The notes: generated by a model from the letters alone, not told the origin. Shown: positions 8,566-17,069, counted from the stretch's first letter. The stretch: DNA of 64,000 nucleotides from Mycoplasma sp. CAG:956 (GCA_000433475.1 HF993101.1:1-64000), one strand, 5' to 3'. Made by a program: numbers and translations.

Positions 8566-8985
8566 ATGGAATATAAAAGATTTAATAATACTATAGTAGC
8601 AAGAATTGATAAAGATGAGGAAATAGTTAGGGAACTACATAATATAGCGATAAAAGAAAATATCAAATTAGCCTCTGTTTTAGCAATCGGTGCCGTTAGT
8701 AGTTTTGAGGCAGGAGTTTATAAATTAAGTGAGAAAAAATATTATAAAAATGAATTTGTTGGTGATTTTGAAATAATTTCCTTAATGGGAAATATAAATA
8801 CTAAAAATGATGAAGTTTATACCCATCTTCATATAACTTGCTCCAATGTTAAAGGACAGACCTTTGGGGGACATCTTAATAAGGCATTTGTTAGTACAAC
8901 TTGCGAGATGATAATAAATATTATTGATGGGTGTGTAGACCGCTTCTATGATGAAGAAATTGGGGTTAATTTATTTAAATTTTAA
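8566..8985 (+). CDS. PPC (DUF296)-domain protein
   Basis: A 139-residue single-domain protein of the PPC/DUF296 type. It has the His-rich metal-site strand THLHITCSNVKGQTFGGHL (His87, His89, His103) and the preceding LASVLAIGAVSSFEAGVY segment. Members form trimers; bacterial ones are usually called DNA-binding because of plant AT-hook relatives, but their real role is mostly unknown. It lies 15 nt after the bile-salt-hydrolase-like gene with an AAAAGGAAAT ribosome site, so the two are probably in one operon. Any functional link to bile salts is speculation. Confidence 0.88.
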   Translation: MEYKRFNNTIVARIDKDEEIVRELHNIAIKENIKLASVLAIGAVSSFEAGVYKLSEKKYYKNEFVGDFEIISLMGNINTKNDEVYTHLHITCSNVKGQTFGGHLNKAFVSTTCEMIINIIDGCVDRFYDEEIGVNLFKF

Positions 8986-9006
8986 ATAAAAGATTTGAGG
9001 TATTAA

Positions 9007-9870
9007 ATGAAAAAGAAAAAATTATCCGTTTCTAAATTAGTTAAAATGGCTTATAAAGAAACTAAAAGAAGTTCCTTGGCTATTTATTTAATTTTGCGTT
9101 TTTTAGTTATAGTATGTATGGTTTTACAGTTATTAAAAGGAAATATTAATAATGCTTTACTATGTTTATTATCATTAATTCTTTTATTTGCTCCCTTATT
9201 TATTCAAAATAAGTTTACCATAACTTTACCAAGTGGGTTAGAAATTACTATTTATTTCTTTATCTTCGCTGCTGAGATATTAGGAGAAATTAATAATTTT
9301 TACGGGATAATTCCGTATTGGGATACTATTTTACATACTATAAATGGTTTCTTAGCGGCCGCCGTAGGGTTTTCATTAATTGACTTATTAAATAAAAATA
9401 GTAAAAATGTTAATTTATCACCCTTTTACTTATGCTTAGTAGCTTTTTGCTTTTCGATGACAATTGGCGTTTTGTGGGAATTTTTTGAATATAGCAGTGA
9501 TAAATTTTTTGATTTGGATATGCAAAAAGATACGGTTGTTAAGAAGATATCCTCAGTGGCCTTAAATCCTTCAGGTAAAAATAAAGCCATAGTAGTATCT
9601 TCAATAGGAAAAACCGTGATTTATGATGAAAATGGTTATATTTTAGAAACTATTGATGGTGGTTATTTAGATATAGGTTTAAATGATACCATGAAAGATT
9701 TACTTGTTAACTTTATTGGGGCTGTAGTATTTTGTTCTTTTGCTTACTTGGCTTTAAAACAAAATAAAAAGAATAACTTTATTGATAAGTTTATTCCTAC
9801 TAAAGAAAAAAGACCAATGGCCTCATCAGTAATAAAAGAAATAGAAGATAGAAAAGAATTGTTAAAATAG
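9007..9870 (+). CDS. Multi-pass membrane protein, YjdF/DUF2238-like
   Basis: A 287-residue protein with about six membrane helices. It contains conserved-looking polar motifs at the membrane edge: PYWDTILHTINGFLAAAVGF, GVLWEFFEYSSD, DMQKDT and LNDTMKDLLVNFIGA. This pattern (Asp/His pair, WEffE, D-x-x-KD-x) resembles the DUF2238/YjdF family, whose function is unknown. A stretch of about 55 residues between helices is probably soluble. It is the third gene after bsh, with a 21-nt gap and a GAGGTAT ribosome site, so it is likely part of that operon. Confidence 0.8.
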   Translation: MKKKKLSVSKLVKMAYKETKRSSLAIYLILRFLVIVCMVLQLLKGNINNALLCLLSLILLFAPLFIQNKFTITLPSGLEITIYFFIFAAEILGEINNFYGIIPYWDTILHTINGFLAAAVGFSLIDLLNKNSKNVNLSPFYLCLVAFCFSMTIGVLWEFFEYSSDKFFDLDMQKDTVVKKISSVALNPSGKNKAIVVSSIGKTVIYDENGYILETIDGGYLDIGLNDTMKDLLVNFIGAVVFCSFAYLALKQNKKNNFIDKFIPTKEKRPMASSVIKEIEDRKELLK

Positions 9871-9908
9871 ACTAGTTATTTAATTAAAATTGTTAGGAGT
9901 AGTGAACT

Positions 9909-10439
9909 ATGTTTAAAGGAAGAATAGATTTTGATAAAACCCCAGAAAATATAATAAAGTATATTGATACTTTAGGAGTAAAATATCATATTTATAAAAA
10001 AGGTGATACCAAAGAATATGATTATTTAGATGATAATTCATTTTGTATTACAATAGAAAATCCCTATAAAAGAGATGAAAAGATGTATCTTGATTTATAT
10101 AATGATGAAGAAGAATATATTTTATCTTATTATAAGTGGCATCGTCATTATGGTAATTTTGCCGATAGTCTTAATTATTTATTTGATGATATTAAAGGTA
10201 TTTTGGAAAATAGAAAATGTGTTGTTATTACAAATAGTAAAAAAAGATGGCTTACTAGTTGCTTAGAAGAGTATTTTTGTGATAAAAATTATAATTATCG
10301 GAAAAATATTGATAACCTTCCTAAAGAATTTATTGAAGAAATTGATACTTTAGGAGGAAATGTTGAGTTTTATTATTGGAAGGTGGCTGATAATTTTGAA
10401 ATAGAAGTGCCAATTAAAGCAAAAAATATTAGTTATTAA
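9909..10439 (+). CDS. Unknown soluble protein
   Basis: A 176-residue acidic, Tyr-rich protein without membrane segment or signal peptide. GTTAGGAGTAGTGAACT in front gives a good ribosome site. No catalytic motif is recognisable. The composition (many Asp, Glu, Tyr, Trp; mixed alpha/beta) is that of small immunity- or SUKH/SMI1-like proteins, but I cannot assign it to any of these. It precedes the Fic gene by 47 nt in the same direction and may be co-transcribed with it. Confidence 0.75.
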   Translation: MFKGRIDFDKTPENIIKYIDTLGVKYHIYKKGDTKEYDYLDDNSFCITIENPYKRDEKMYLDLYNDEEEYILSYYKWHRHYGNFADSLNYLFDDIKGILENRKCVVITNSKKRWLTSCLEEYFCDKNYNYRKNIDNLPKEFIEEIDTLGGNVEFYYWKVADNFEIEVPIKAKNISY

Positions 10440-10486
10440 GGTAATGCTTAATTTTAAAATGAACATTATAAGTAAGAGGTAAAAAT

Positions 10487-11092
10487 ATGCTTAAAAATAA
10501 ATTAAATATAACAGATGAAATTGAGCTTTCAAAAACAGAAGAAAAGATTACAAAATTAAAAGCATTAGACCTTTATGATAGTGGTAAAATTAATAACATT
10601 GAGGTTGGCACTTTTAAAGGTTTAGCTGAGATACATAAGTACTTGTTTGATGATATTTATGATTTTGCTGGAAAAATAAGAACTGTAAATATAGCTAAAG
10701 GCAATTTCCGCTTTGCTTCTGTTTTATATTTAAAAGATATTTTAAAGACAATTGATACAATGCCCGAGGATAATTACGATAATATTATTAAAAAATATGT
10801 AGAAATGAATGTGGCTCACCCTTTTTATGAATGTAATGGTCGTAGCATACGTATTTGGTTAGATTTAATTTTGAAGAAAAATTTAGGACAAGTTGTTGAT
10901 TGGAGTAAGGTTTGTAAAGAGGATTATTTACTGGCTATGGAAAGAAGTCCAATTAAAGATACCGAAATTAATATTTTATTAAAAAATGCTTTAACCGATA
11001 AAGCTAATGATAGAAATGTCTATATGAAAGGTATAGATGCTAGTTATGCTTATGAAGGTTATGCCACTTATAAATTAGAAGATGTCATTTAA
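10487..11092 (+). CDS. Fic-domain AMP-transferase, class III (C-terminal inhibitory motif)
   Basis: A 201-residue Fic protein. The core motif HPFYECNGRSIR (His111 to Arg122) matches the HxFx(D/E)(G/A)N(G/K)R signature except that Cys116 replaces the usual Gly/Ala. His111 is the expected general base and Asn117/Arg119 the phosphate ligands for transfer of AMP (or another nucleotide part) to a hydroxyl side chain. Near the C-terminus, SYAYEGY (Ser186-Glu190-Gly191) matches the (S/T)xxxE(G/N) inhibitory motif. That places it in the self-inhibited class III, like the Neisseria enzyme NmFic, which needs no antitoxin. The target is unknown. A terminator overlaps the end of the gene. Confidence 0.9.
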   Translation: MLKNKLNITDEIELSKTEEKITKLKALDLYDSGKINNIEVGTFKGLAEIHKYLFDDIYDFAGKIRTVNIAKGNFRFASVLYLKDILKTIDTMPEDNYDNIIKKYVEMNVAHPFYECNGRSIRIWLDLILKKNLGQVVDWSKVCKEDYLLAMERSPIKDTEINILLKNALTDKANDRNVYMKGIDASYAYEGYATYKLEDVI

Positions 11093-11118
11093 TTAGTTTT
11101 TGATTAAGTGGCTTTTTT
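11084..11118 (+). terminator. Terminator of the fic gene
   Basis: The stem GTCATTTAAT / ATTAAGTGGC (two G-T pairs) contains the stop codon and is followed by six T. Confidence 0.7.
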
Positions 11119-11184
11119 CTATGACTTTTTTATGATAAAAATCAAACTAAACTAATAGTAGAGTTTAAAAATATTATTTTATAG

Positions 11185-11190
11185 TATAAT
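11185..11190 (+). promoter_or_regulatory. -10 element of the XRE gene promoter
   Basis: A perfect TATAAT lies 20 nt before the start codon at 11210. No good -35 is present at 17 bp, so the promoter may be weak or activator-dependent. A GGAGTG ribosome site follows. Confidence 0.4.
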
Positions 11191-11209
11191 GTTTTTAGGA
11201 GTGCGAGTT

Positions 11210-12250
11210 ATGGATAATAATTTAATAGGCAAATTTATTGCCGAAAAAAGAAAAGAAAAAAATCTAACCCAACAGCAACTAGGAAAAATACTATATGTTA
11301 CGGATAAAGCTGTTAGTAAGTGGGAGCGAGGTTTGAGTCTTCCTGATATAACTATTTTAGAAAAATTAGCGGAAGCTTTAGATACAGATATTTATAGTAT
11401 TTTACAGATTAAACAAGAAAAGAATATTAATGTTGAATACATATTAAAGCACGAAAAAAATAAAATAAAAAAACAAGTTGTTAAGAAGTTACTTTTAAGT
11501 TTAACTCCTATAGTTATTATTTTAATTATAATTTTTTTTAAACTAATTCCTTTTGGTTATGATGTTGTTCCTTTAAGATATAATCACTTTGAAGATAAAT
11601 TAATAAGGCTAGGAGTACCTAAATTTTCCTTTCTAATAAAAAATAATGATACTAATTATTCTTTAAAAAACTTAAGAGGAAAAAATGTTTTAATTAACGA
11701 ACAAAAGAATTTTTTGAATACTTTAAGTACTTTAACGTGCAATAATACTAATTATTATTATGATTATGATGCTGATACTACGATAATTGATTATAGTGTA
11801 AAAGGAAAGTTCATTTATAATACGATATCCTATACTGTTTATGATGGAAATTATTGTAATGCTAAAGAAATAGAAGAATATAATAATAAGATTGGAAATA
11901 TTTCTACTTTTAAAGTTTTAGATGCCCTAGATAGTGATTTAAAAGTATATTTTTTACCTGATGTTGAAAAAGGCAAAACTAAAAATGAATGGACTGCTAG
12001 TTTAAAAGTATATTATGAAATCGATAAAATTAAACATAAATATATAACTTTAGAAGATTCTAGTGGTAAGTTTGAAATTCAAAATGAAGAATTAATTTAT
12101 TATCGTACTAAGATTAATGAAAAGAGTGATGATATTAAAATACCTAATGTTTCTAATTTTGTTATTAAAAATAAGAAGTTGATTTTAAAAGATAATTATT
12201 TAAGTAATTATGAACAAAGTATAGTTCTTAAGGAGGCTAGTGATGAGTAA
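11210..12250 (+). CDS. XRE-type regulator with membrane anchor and extracytoplasmic domain
   Basis: The start is ATG 11210, 7 nt after an AGGAGTG site. The 346-residue product opens with a classical XRE/Cro helix-turn-helix (residues ~4-60: FIAEKRKEKNLTQQQLGKIL...VSKWERGLSLPD). One membrane segment (about 100-120: LLLSLTPIVIILIIIFF) and about 220 outside residues follow. Such one-component membrane regulators link an outside signal to transcription. The next gene overlaps by 8 nt and encodes a membrane protein with a similar outward-facing part, so the two probably act together. The ligand and target are unknown. Confidence 0.85.
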   Translation: MDNNLIGKFIAEKRKEKNLTQQQLGKILYVTDKAVSKWERGLSLPDITILEKLAEALDTDIYSILQIKQEKNINVEYILKHEKNKIKKQVVKKLLLSLTPIVIILIIIFFKLIPFGYDVVPLRYNHFEDKLIRLGVPKFSFLIKNNDTNYSLKNLRGKNVLINEQKNFLNTLSTLTCNNTNYYYDYDADTTIIDYSVKGKFIYNTISYTVYDGNYCNAKEIEEYNNKIGNISTFKVLDALDSDLKVYFLPDVEKGKTKNEWTASLKVYYEIDKIKHKYITLEDSSGKFEIQNEELIYYRTKINEKSDDIKIPNVSNFVIKNKKLILKDNYLSNYEQSIVLKEASDE

Positions 12251-13361
12251 GCTAATTCTTAAATTAAAACAAAATATTTTTCTTATAACAGGAATATTTA
12301 TAATTTTTAATATTATTTTAAGTTTTGTTCTCTATTTATTTAATATTCGTTTTAGAATGTGGGTAATTAATATTATTATACTTCTATCTTTAATTAGTAT
12401 AAGTATTGGCATTATAAAAAGTATTTGTAATAAAACTTGGCGAGAAAGAATTAATATTATATGTTGTTTAATATGTTTTTTTCTGTTTATAATTTTATTA
12501 ATAGTATTCATGCCATTTATAGCTATTATTGCTTTATATAAAATACCAATTGAGCATACTGTTACTTTAGATAATAAAAAATATGTAGCTGTAGTTAATT
12601 CTTTTATTAAATATGTTGATGTTAATTATTATAATTATTATGGTCCTTTTTTAATGGGGACTAAAGTTAAAATAAATGGAAATTTTGGAAAAATTACTAG
12701 TGACCCATATATTAGTAATGAAGATTCTTTGGAGGTTTATTATACTTATTATGATGATAATGGGAATATTGTAGCAAGAGCAAGAGATGTCTTAAAGAGG
12801 GATAAAAAGAAAAAGTTAATTAGTACTGATAGAGAAGATATTTATAACTATGATAATTCATATAATGAAAGTGATTACTATTTATTACCTGAAGAGGCAG
12901 AGGTATTATATGAAAAGAAGTTTGATAAAACGGTTTTAAGATTTGTTAAAGTTGATAATGCTTTAGGGCAAAAATTACTGGTAAAAGTAGTAAAAAGCAT
13001 GGATGGTGGTAAAAACTTTTATTATATAACTGATGGTAGTATTCAAGTGAAAAGTGATGCAAGATATGAATTTTTAACTAGGAATTTAGGATTTGCTTCT
13101 TATGATAAAATCTATTTCGATGGGCGAGTTGGTGGTTTAAAAGTTACCAGTGATGGTGGTAAAACTTTTTATGATGCTAATTTTATTTATAAGAATACTG
13201 GCATCGAATTTATTACGATTGAAGATTTACCTTATTATGAAGAAGATACATTAAAAATTAAATGTTCTGTCTATGAGAAAAGGGATGATGGTAGTGGTTA
13301 TGAAGATAAGAAAATAATTTTTATAAGTAAAGATAAGGGATTAAATTGGCAGTTACAATAA
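12243..13361 (+). CDS. Membrane protein with BNR-like repeats, partner of the XRE sensor
   Basis: The start is ATG 12243, 6 nt after AAGGAGG and overlapping the end of the previous gene, which implies coupled translation. The 372-residue product has three hydrophobic segments in the first ~110 residues and then a large outside domain. In it, short motifs SMDGGKNFYYI, TSDGGKTFYDAN and SKDKGLNWQL repeat the S-x-D-x-G-x-x-(F/W) pattern of BNR (sialidase-type) beta-propeller blades. No sialidase active-site set can be claimed. A structural or ligand-sensing propeller feeding the XRE protein is the likeliest role; this is inferred from the overlap. Confidence 0.82.
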   Translation: MSKLILKLKQNIFLITGIFIIFNIILSFVLYLFNIRFRMWVINIIILLSLISISIGIIKSICNKTWRERINIICCLICFFLFIILLIVFMPFIAIIALYKIPIEHTVTLDNKKYVAVVNSFIKYVDVNYYNYYGPFLMGTKVKINGNFGKITSDPYISNEDSLEVYYTYYDDNGNIVARARDVLKRDKKKKLISTDREDIYNYDNSYNESDYYLLPEEAEVLYEKKFDKTVLRFVKVDNALGQKLLVKVVKSMDGGKNFYYITDGSIQVKSDARYEFLTRNLGFASYDKIYFDGRVGGLKVTSDGGKTFYDANFIYKNTGIEFITIEDLPYYEEDTLKIKCSVYEKRDDGSGYEDKKIIFISKDKGLNWQLQ

Positions 13362-13399
13362 GTATTGTTTTGATGGTATTATTTTCTAGCAAATGCTGA

Positions 13400-13696
13400 G
13401 ACGGGTTTTTAGATGAAAAAAGAAATAAACAAGATGGTACTTATTTTATGGTCTTTTATAATAATAATTATTGGGTTAAAAAAATATTATATAAGGCAAG
13501 CATTGATGTAGTAGAATGTGGCATAAAAGCTGCCTCTACCGCAGTGGTATCAGGAGTTGATGGTTGTGCTATGCCTAGAATTAGAGAAAGAATAGTAATC
13601 AAAATCAATAAACCCTTTCTTTTCTTTATTAGAAATAAAAATAATGGTGAAATAATATTTATGGGTACTGTTTATAAACCAGAGACAAGAGATTAA
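13400..13696 (+). pseudogene. C-terminal fragment of a serpin
   Basis: The frame opening after a TGA at 13397 encodes the last third of a serpin (protease inhibitor). The hinge KASIDVVECGIKAASTAVV corresponds to the usual IEVNEEGTEAAAATA region and leads into the reactive loop. The final strands PFLFFIRNKNNGEIIFMG carry the serpin signature. Everything before the hinge (about 300 residues in a full serpin) is missing, and there is no start codon with a ribosome site fitting a full protein. Gut bacterial serpins inhibit host or microbial serine proteases. This copy is almost certainly dead. Confidence 0.8.
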
Positions 13697-13749
13697 TATT
13701 GACTTCTTACTTCAAATATATTACGCTTTAAGTAGCATAGGAGATAGTT

Positions 13750-14106
13750 ATGAAAAAATATAAGTTTGCAGTTGTTTTTGTTATAGTTACTATTTTCTTT
13801 ATTATGTTTGGTTTCTTTTATGATAAAAGTAATAAAAATACTAATAAACAAATAACTACATATGATAGAAAAGTAATGGATATTAAAAATACTTCTAAAA
13901 GTGATGATGTATGTGCCGATGCCTTAGAAGAATTTTATCAAGATGATAAATACAAATACTCATTTCCTTGTATGATGAGTAGTAAAATTATTGTTTATTT
14001 TAATGATGGAACTCAAGAATATGTAAGAGATGCTTTAAATAAAAAAGATATTACTATTAGTGATTTAGATAAGTATGAAATAAAGTATTTAAAGGAAGAA
14101 AAGTAA
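13750..14106 (+). CDS. Small exported or membrane-anchored protein
   Basis: A 118-residue protein with an uncleaved-looking signal anchor (KFAVVFVIVTIFFIMFGFF, residues 5-23) and an outside domain with two cysteines (DDVCADAL, FPCMMSS) that could form a disulfide. The end resembles a small alpha/beta domain (KIIVYFNDGTQEYVRDAL... LDKYEIKYL). A ribosome site AGGAGATAG precedes it. The family is not recognised. Confidence 0.8.
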   Translation: MKKYKFAVVFVIVTIFFIMFGFFYDKSNKNTNKQITTYDRKVMDIKNTSKSDDVCADALEEFYQDDKYKYSFPCMMSSKIIVYFNDGTQEYVRDALNKKDITISDLDKYEIKYLKEEK

Positions 14107-14133
14107 GTTTTAAGAAGAAGACTTGCTTTTTTT
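14101..14133 (+). terminator. Rho-independent terminator
   Basis: The 11-bp stem AAGTAAGTTTT / AAGACTTGCTT (two G-T pairs) has loop AAGAAG and is followed by a T-tract. Confidence 0.8.
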
Positions 14134-14180
14134 CTTGTTATTTATTATTACTTTTGCTAAACTAAGTGAGGTGAGAAATT

Positions 14181-15368
14181 ATGCAAAAACTTATAATTAT
14201 TAAATATGGAGAGTTAACAACTAAAAAAGATAATATTAATTTCTTTTTAAAAGCATTAAAAAAGAATGTTGAAGATGCTTTAAGTAATATAGATCATACT
14301 ACTAGTTATGATGCTTCTAGAATGTTTATAAAGACTACTGATTTTGATAAGACTATTGAAAAGTTAAAATGTGTTTTTGGGATTCATAAGATGACTATTG
14401 CTTATGAACTTAGTAATGATTTAGAAAGTATAAAAGAAGCTTTAATAAGTCTTTTAAATGATAAAGATTTTAAAACATTTAAAGTAGTTGTTAAAAGATC
14501 ATATAAGAAATATCCAGGTAGTAGTATGGAAATAGCCGCTACTTTAGGTGGTCATATTTTAAAGAATATTCAAGATAAAAAAGTAGATGTTCATAATCCG
14601 GATTTAGAAGTTAATGTCGAGATTAGAAAAGACTTTAGTTATATTTATTTTGAAGATATTTTAGGTATTGGTGGTTATCCTGTAGGAGTTGCTGGTAAGG
14701 GCTTACTTATGTTAAGTGGGGGTATAGATTCTCCTGTTAGTGGCTATATGGCAATTAAAAGAGGAGTAAAGATAGAATGTATTTACTTTGAGGCACCTCC
14801 TCATACTTCAAAAGAAGCTAGAAATAAAGTTTTAGAACTAGCAAGAAAGTTATCTGTATATAATGATTCTTATGTTAAAGTACATATTATTAACTTTACA
14901 GAGATAGAAGAATCTATTTATAAAAATATTCCTAATGATTATTTAATTACCATTATGCGAAGAATGATGTATCGAATAAGTGCTATTATAGCTAGTAGAA
15001 GTAATTGTAAGGTTTTAGTAAATGGAGAAAGTATTGGTCAAGTAGCTAGTCAAACTTTAAATAGTATGAGTTGTATTAATGAAGTTGTAAAAATGCCAGT
15101 AATAAGACCAGTTGCTTGTTTTGATAAATTAGAGATAATTGAATTAGCCAGAAAGATTGGTACTTATGAAACTTCTATTTTACCATTTGAAGATTGTTGT
15201 ACTATTTTTGTACCTAAACATCCGGTAATTAATCCTTTATTAAGTAAATGTTATCTGTATGAAGAGTTAATTAATTATAAAGATATGATTCATACTTGTG
15301 TTAAAAACAGGGAAGTTATTACGGTAAAACCAAATGAAGTAAATAGCGAATTTGATGATGTTTTATAG
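14181..15368 (+). CDS. thiI: tRNA 4-thiouridine synthase / sulfurtransferase ThiI
   Basis: A 395-residue protein of normal length for the short ThiI form without a rhodanese domain. It has an N-terminal ferredoxin-like/THUMP region beginning IIKYGELTTKKDN (the usual KYGEL.LK.N box) and the PP-loop ATP pyrophosphatase motif LSGGIDSP (residues 178-185). GESIGQVASQT and PFEDCCTIF follow, as in the AANH fold. ThiI activates U8 of tRNA by adenylation for sulfur transfer and can supply sulfur for thiazole synthesis. A cysteine desulfurase partner (NifS-type) is usually adjacent but is not in the window. GTGAGGTGAGAAATT is the ribosome site. Confidence 0.95.
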   Translation: MQKLIIIKYGELTTKKDNINFFLKALKKNVEDALSNIDHTTSYDASRMFIKTTDFDKTIEKLKCVFGIHKMTIAYELSNDLESIKEALISLLNDKDFKTFKVVVKRSYKKYPGSSMEIAATLGGHILKNIQDKKVDVHNPDLEVNVEIRKDFSYIYFEDILGIGGYPVGVAGKGLLMLSGGIDSPVSGYMAIKRGVKIECIYFEAPPHTSKEARNKVLELARKLSVYNDSYVKVHIINFTEIEESIYKNIPNDYLITIMRRMMYRISAIIASRSNCKVLVNGESIGQVASQTLNSMSCINEVVKMPVIRPVACFDKLEIIELARKIGTYETSILPFEDCCTIFVPKHPVINPLLSKCYLYEELINYKDMIHTCVKNREVITVKPNEVNSEFDDVL

Positions 15369-15375
15369 AGAAAGT

Positions 15376-15430
15376 GGCTCTTGATAATCTAATGGGGAGT
15401 TTATAGTTCCCCACTAGATTATTGATAGCC
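15376..15430. repeat. Long imperfect hairpin, function unknown
   Basis: A 23-bp stem (left arm from GGCTCTTGATAATCTA, right arm ending TAGATTATTGATAGCC) has two mismatches and two G-T pairs and closes on an 8-base loop. The inner part TGGGGA/TCCCCA is GC-rich for this genome. It starts 8 nt after thiI. No T-tract follows, so it is not a standard terminator; an RNA processing site, small RNA or mobile-element end are options. From 15416 to 15493 a short frame (LLIAYVYVNAIKDL...EKEIE, stop) may be a gene tail. Confidence 0.55.
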
Positions 15431-15557
15431 TATGTTTACGTAAATGCTATTAAAGATTTAGTGGCAAAGTATGTAGAAAAAGAAATTGAGTAAGATTTTA
15501 AGTTATATTCCAAATTAATATTAGTTTTAAAAGAAAAATGTTTTAAAAATTAAAAAT

Positions 15558-15583
15558 AAAGTAGGATTTGTTCCTGCTTTTTT
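15558..15583 (+). terminator. Rho-independent terminator
   Basis: The stem AAGTAGGA / TCCTGCTT with a 5-base loop is followed by T residues. Confidence 0.75.
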
Positions 15584-15628
15584 CGTATAAAAAGATATTT
15601 TATAAACATACTAAAAATGGTGATATGT

Positions 15629-15823
15629 ATGCAAGTAAAATATAGTAAAAATAAAACAAGAGAGTTTATTTATTTAGATGATTTAAAAAAAAGATATAGT
15701 GATACTGTAAATGAGTATGGATATAATTTTGATAATACCCATATAGATGAAGAAGCACTAGAATTACAGGCTTATAGACCGAAAAATATCGTAAATAAGG
15801 ATTTTTTTATTATTAAAAGATAG
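15629..15823 (+). CDS. Small unknown protein
   Basis: A 64-residue hydrophilic protein starting at ATG 15629 after GGTGATAT; an ATG 12 nt upstream is the alternative. It has charged and Tyr-rich composition and no signal or membrane segment. It sits 45 nt before ackA in the same direction. The ORF is clean but no family is recognised, so it could also be a relic. Confidence 0.5.
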   Translation: MQVKYSKNKTREFIYLDDLKKRYSDTVNEYGYNFDNTHIDEEALELQAYRPKNIVNKDFFIIKR

Positions 15824-15843
15824 ATATTATTTCTAAACTTTAG

Positions 15844-15849
15844 TATAAT
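15844..15849 (+). promoter_or_regulatory. -10 element upstream of ackA
   Basis: A perfect TATAAT lies just ahead of the AGAGGTGGA ribosome site of ackA. It is only 18 nt before the start, so any transcript from it would have a very short leader. No clear -35 was found. Confidence 0.35.
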
Positions 15850-15867
15850 GGACTAGAGGTGGAAAAA

Positions 15868-17055
15868 ATGAAAATATTATCAGTAAATGCCGGTAGTAGT
15901 TCTTTAAAATTTCAATTATATGAAATGCCTGAGGCTAAAGTGTTAATTTCAGGAATATTTGAAAGAATTGGAATTAATGATGGTATTTATACAATTAAAC
16001 AAAATGGTAAAAAGGAAGAATATCAAGCTGAATTAAAAGATCATAGTGTAGCAGTAGATATTTTACTTAAAACTCTTTTAGAAAAGGGAGTTATTAAAGA
16101 TTTAGATGAGATTAAGGGTGTTGGACATCGCCTAGTACATGGTGGAGATAAGTATAATAAGTCTGTTATTATTGATGATGATGTTATGGAACAATTAAGA
16201 AAACTTATTCCACTTGCACCTTTACATAATCCTGCTAATATTATGGGAGTTGAAGCTTTCCAAAAGGCTATTCCTAATGCCCTACAAGTAGGATGTTTTG
16301 ATACAGCTTTTCATCAAACTATGGATGAAGATCAATATATTTATCCAGTTCCTTATGAATGGTATGAAAAGTATGGGATTAGAAAATATGGTTTTCACGG
16401 TTTAAGCCATAAGTATATATCAGAGAGGGCTTCTGAAATACTTGACCGTAAGTATTGCAATGTTATTGTTTGCCATATTGGTTCAGGTGGTTCAATTTCA
16501 GCTGTTCGTGATGGTAAATGTATTGATACAACAATGGGCTTTACTCCAAATGCAGGTATTGTTATGGGGTCTCGTTGTGGTGATATAGATTATTCTATTA
16601 TTCCTTATATTATGAAAGAGACTGGTATGTCTTTAGAAGAAGTAGATAAGATTTTAAATAAGAAGAGTGGTATGTTAGGTATCAGTGGTATTTCTAGTGA
16701 TTTTAGAGATATTGAAGCTCAAATTAGTAATGGTAATCATAAAGCTATTTTAGCTCATCACTTACTAGTAAATTCTATTGTAAAATATATAGCTCAATAT
16801 TATGTTGAATTAGGTGGATGCGATATGTTAGTATTTACCGCTGGAGTTGGTGAAAATTCTGCTCATGTTCGTCGTATGATTGTTGATAGATTAGGGGCTT
16901 TAGGTATTAAGATTGACCGTGAAAAAAATGAAGCCACTAGATTTGGTAAAGAAGGCATTATTTCTTCTGTTAACTCATCAGTACCTATTTATGTAATACC
17001 AACTGATGAAGAAGTTATGATTGCTAGAGATACATATAGTTTTCTTAATAATTAG
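15868..17055 (+). CDS. ackA: Acetate kinase
   Basis: A 395-residue enzyme with full family length. The start at ATG 15868 places the first strand MKILSVNAGSSSLKFQL (Asn7 for nucleotide/phosphate binding) correctly. Other signatures are the RLVHGG box, CFDTAFHQTM, HIGSGGSISA (phosphate-binding loop) and MGSRCGDIDYSI, and the ending FTAGVGENSAHVR is typical. It converts acetyl phosphate + ADP to acetate + ATP, giving substrate-level ATP in fermentation. A phosphotransacetylase is not in the window. The next gene follows after 14 nt, so they are probably co-transcribed. Confidence 0.97.
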   Translation: MKILSVNAGSSSLKFQLYEMPEAKVLISGIFERIGINDGIYTIKQNGKKEEYQAELKDHSVAVDILLKTLLEKGVIKDLDEIKGVGHRLVHGGDKYNKSVIIDDDVMEQLRKLIPLAPLHNPANIMGVEAFQKAIPNALQVGCFDTAFHQTMDEDQYIYPVPYEWYEKYGIRKYGFHGLSHKYISERASEILDRKYCNVIVCHIGSGGSISAVRDGKCIDTTMGFTPNAGIVMGSRCGDIDYSIIPYIMKETGMSLEEVDKILNKKSGMLGISGISSDFRDIEAQISNGNHKAILAHHLLVNSIVKYIAQYYVELGGCDMLVFTAGVGENSAHVRRMIVDRLGALGIKIDREKNEATRFGKEGIISSVNSSVPIYVIPTDEEVMIARDTYSFLNN

Positions 17056-17069
17056 TCAGGAGTATTTTT

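Noticed and set aside
9909..11092. The unknown 176-residue protein plus Fic as a toxin-antitoxin pair
   Set aside because: The Fic protein carries its own C-terminal inhibitory motif (class III), the gap is 47 nt, and the upstream protein has no antitoxin features.
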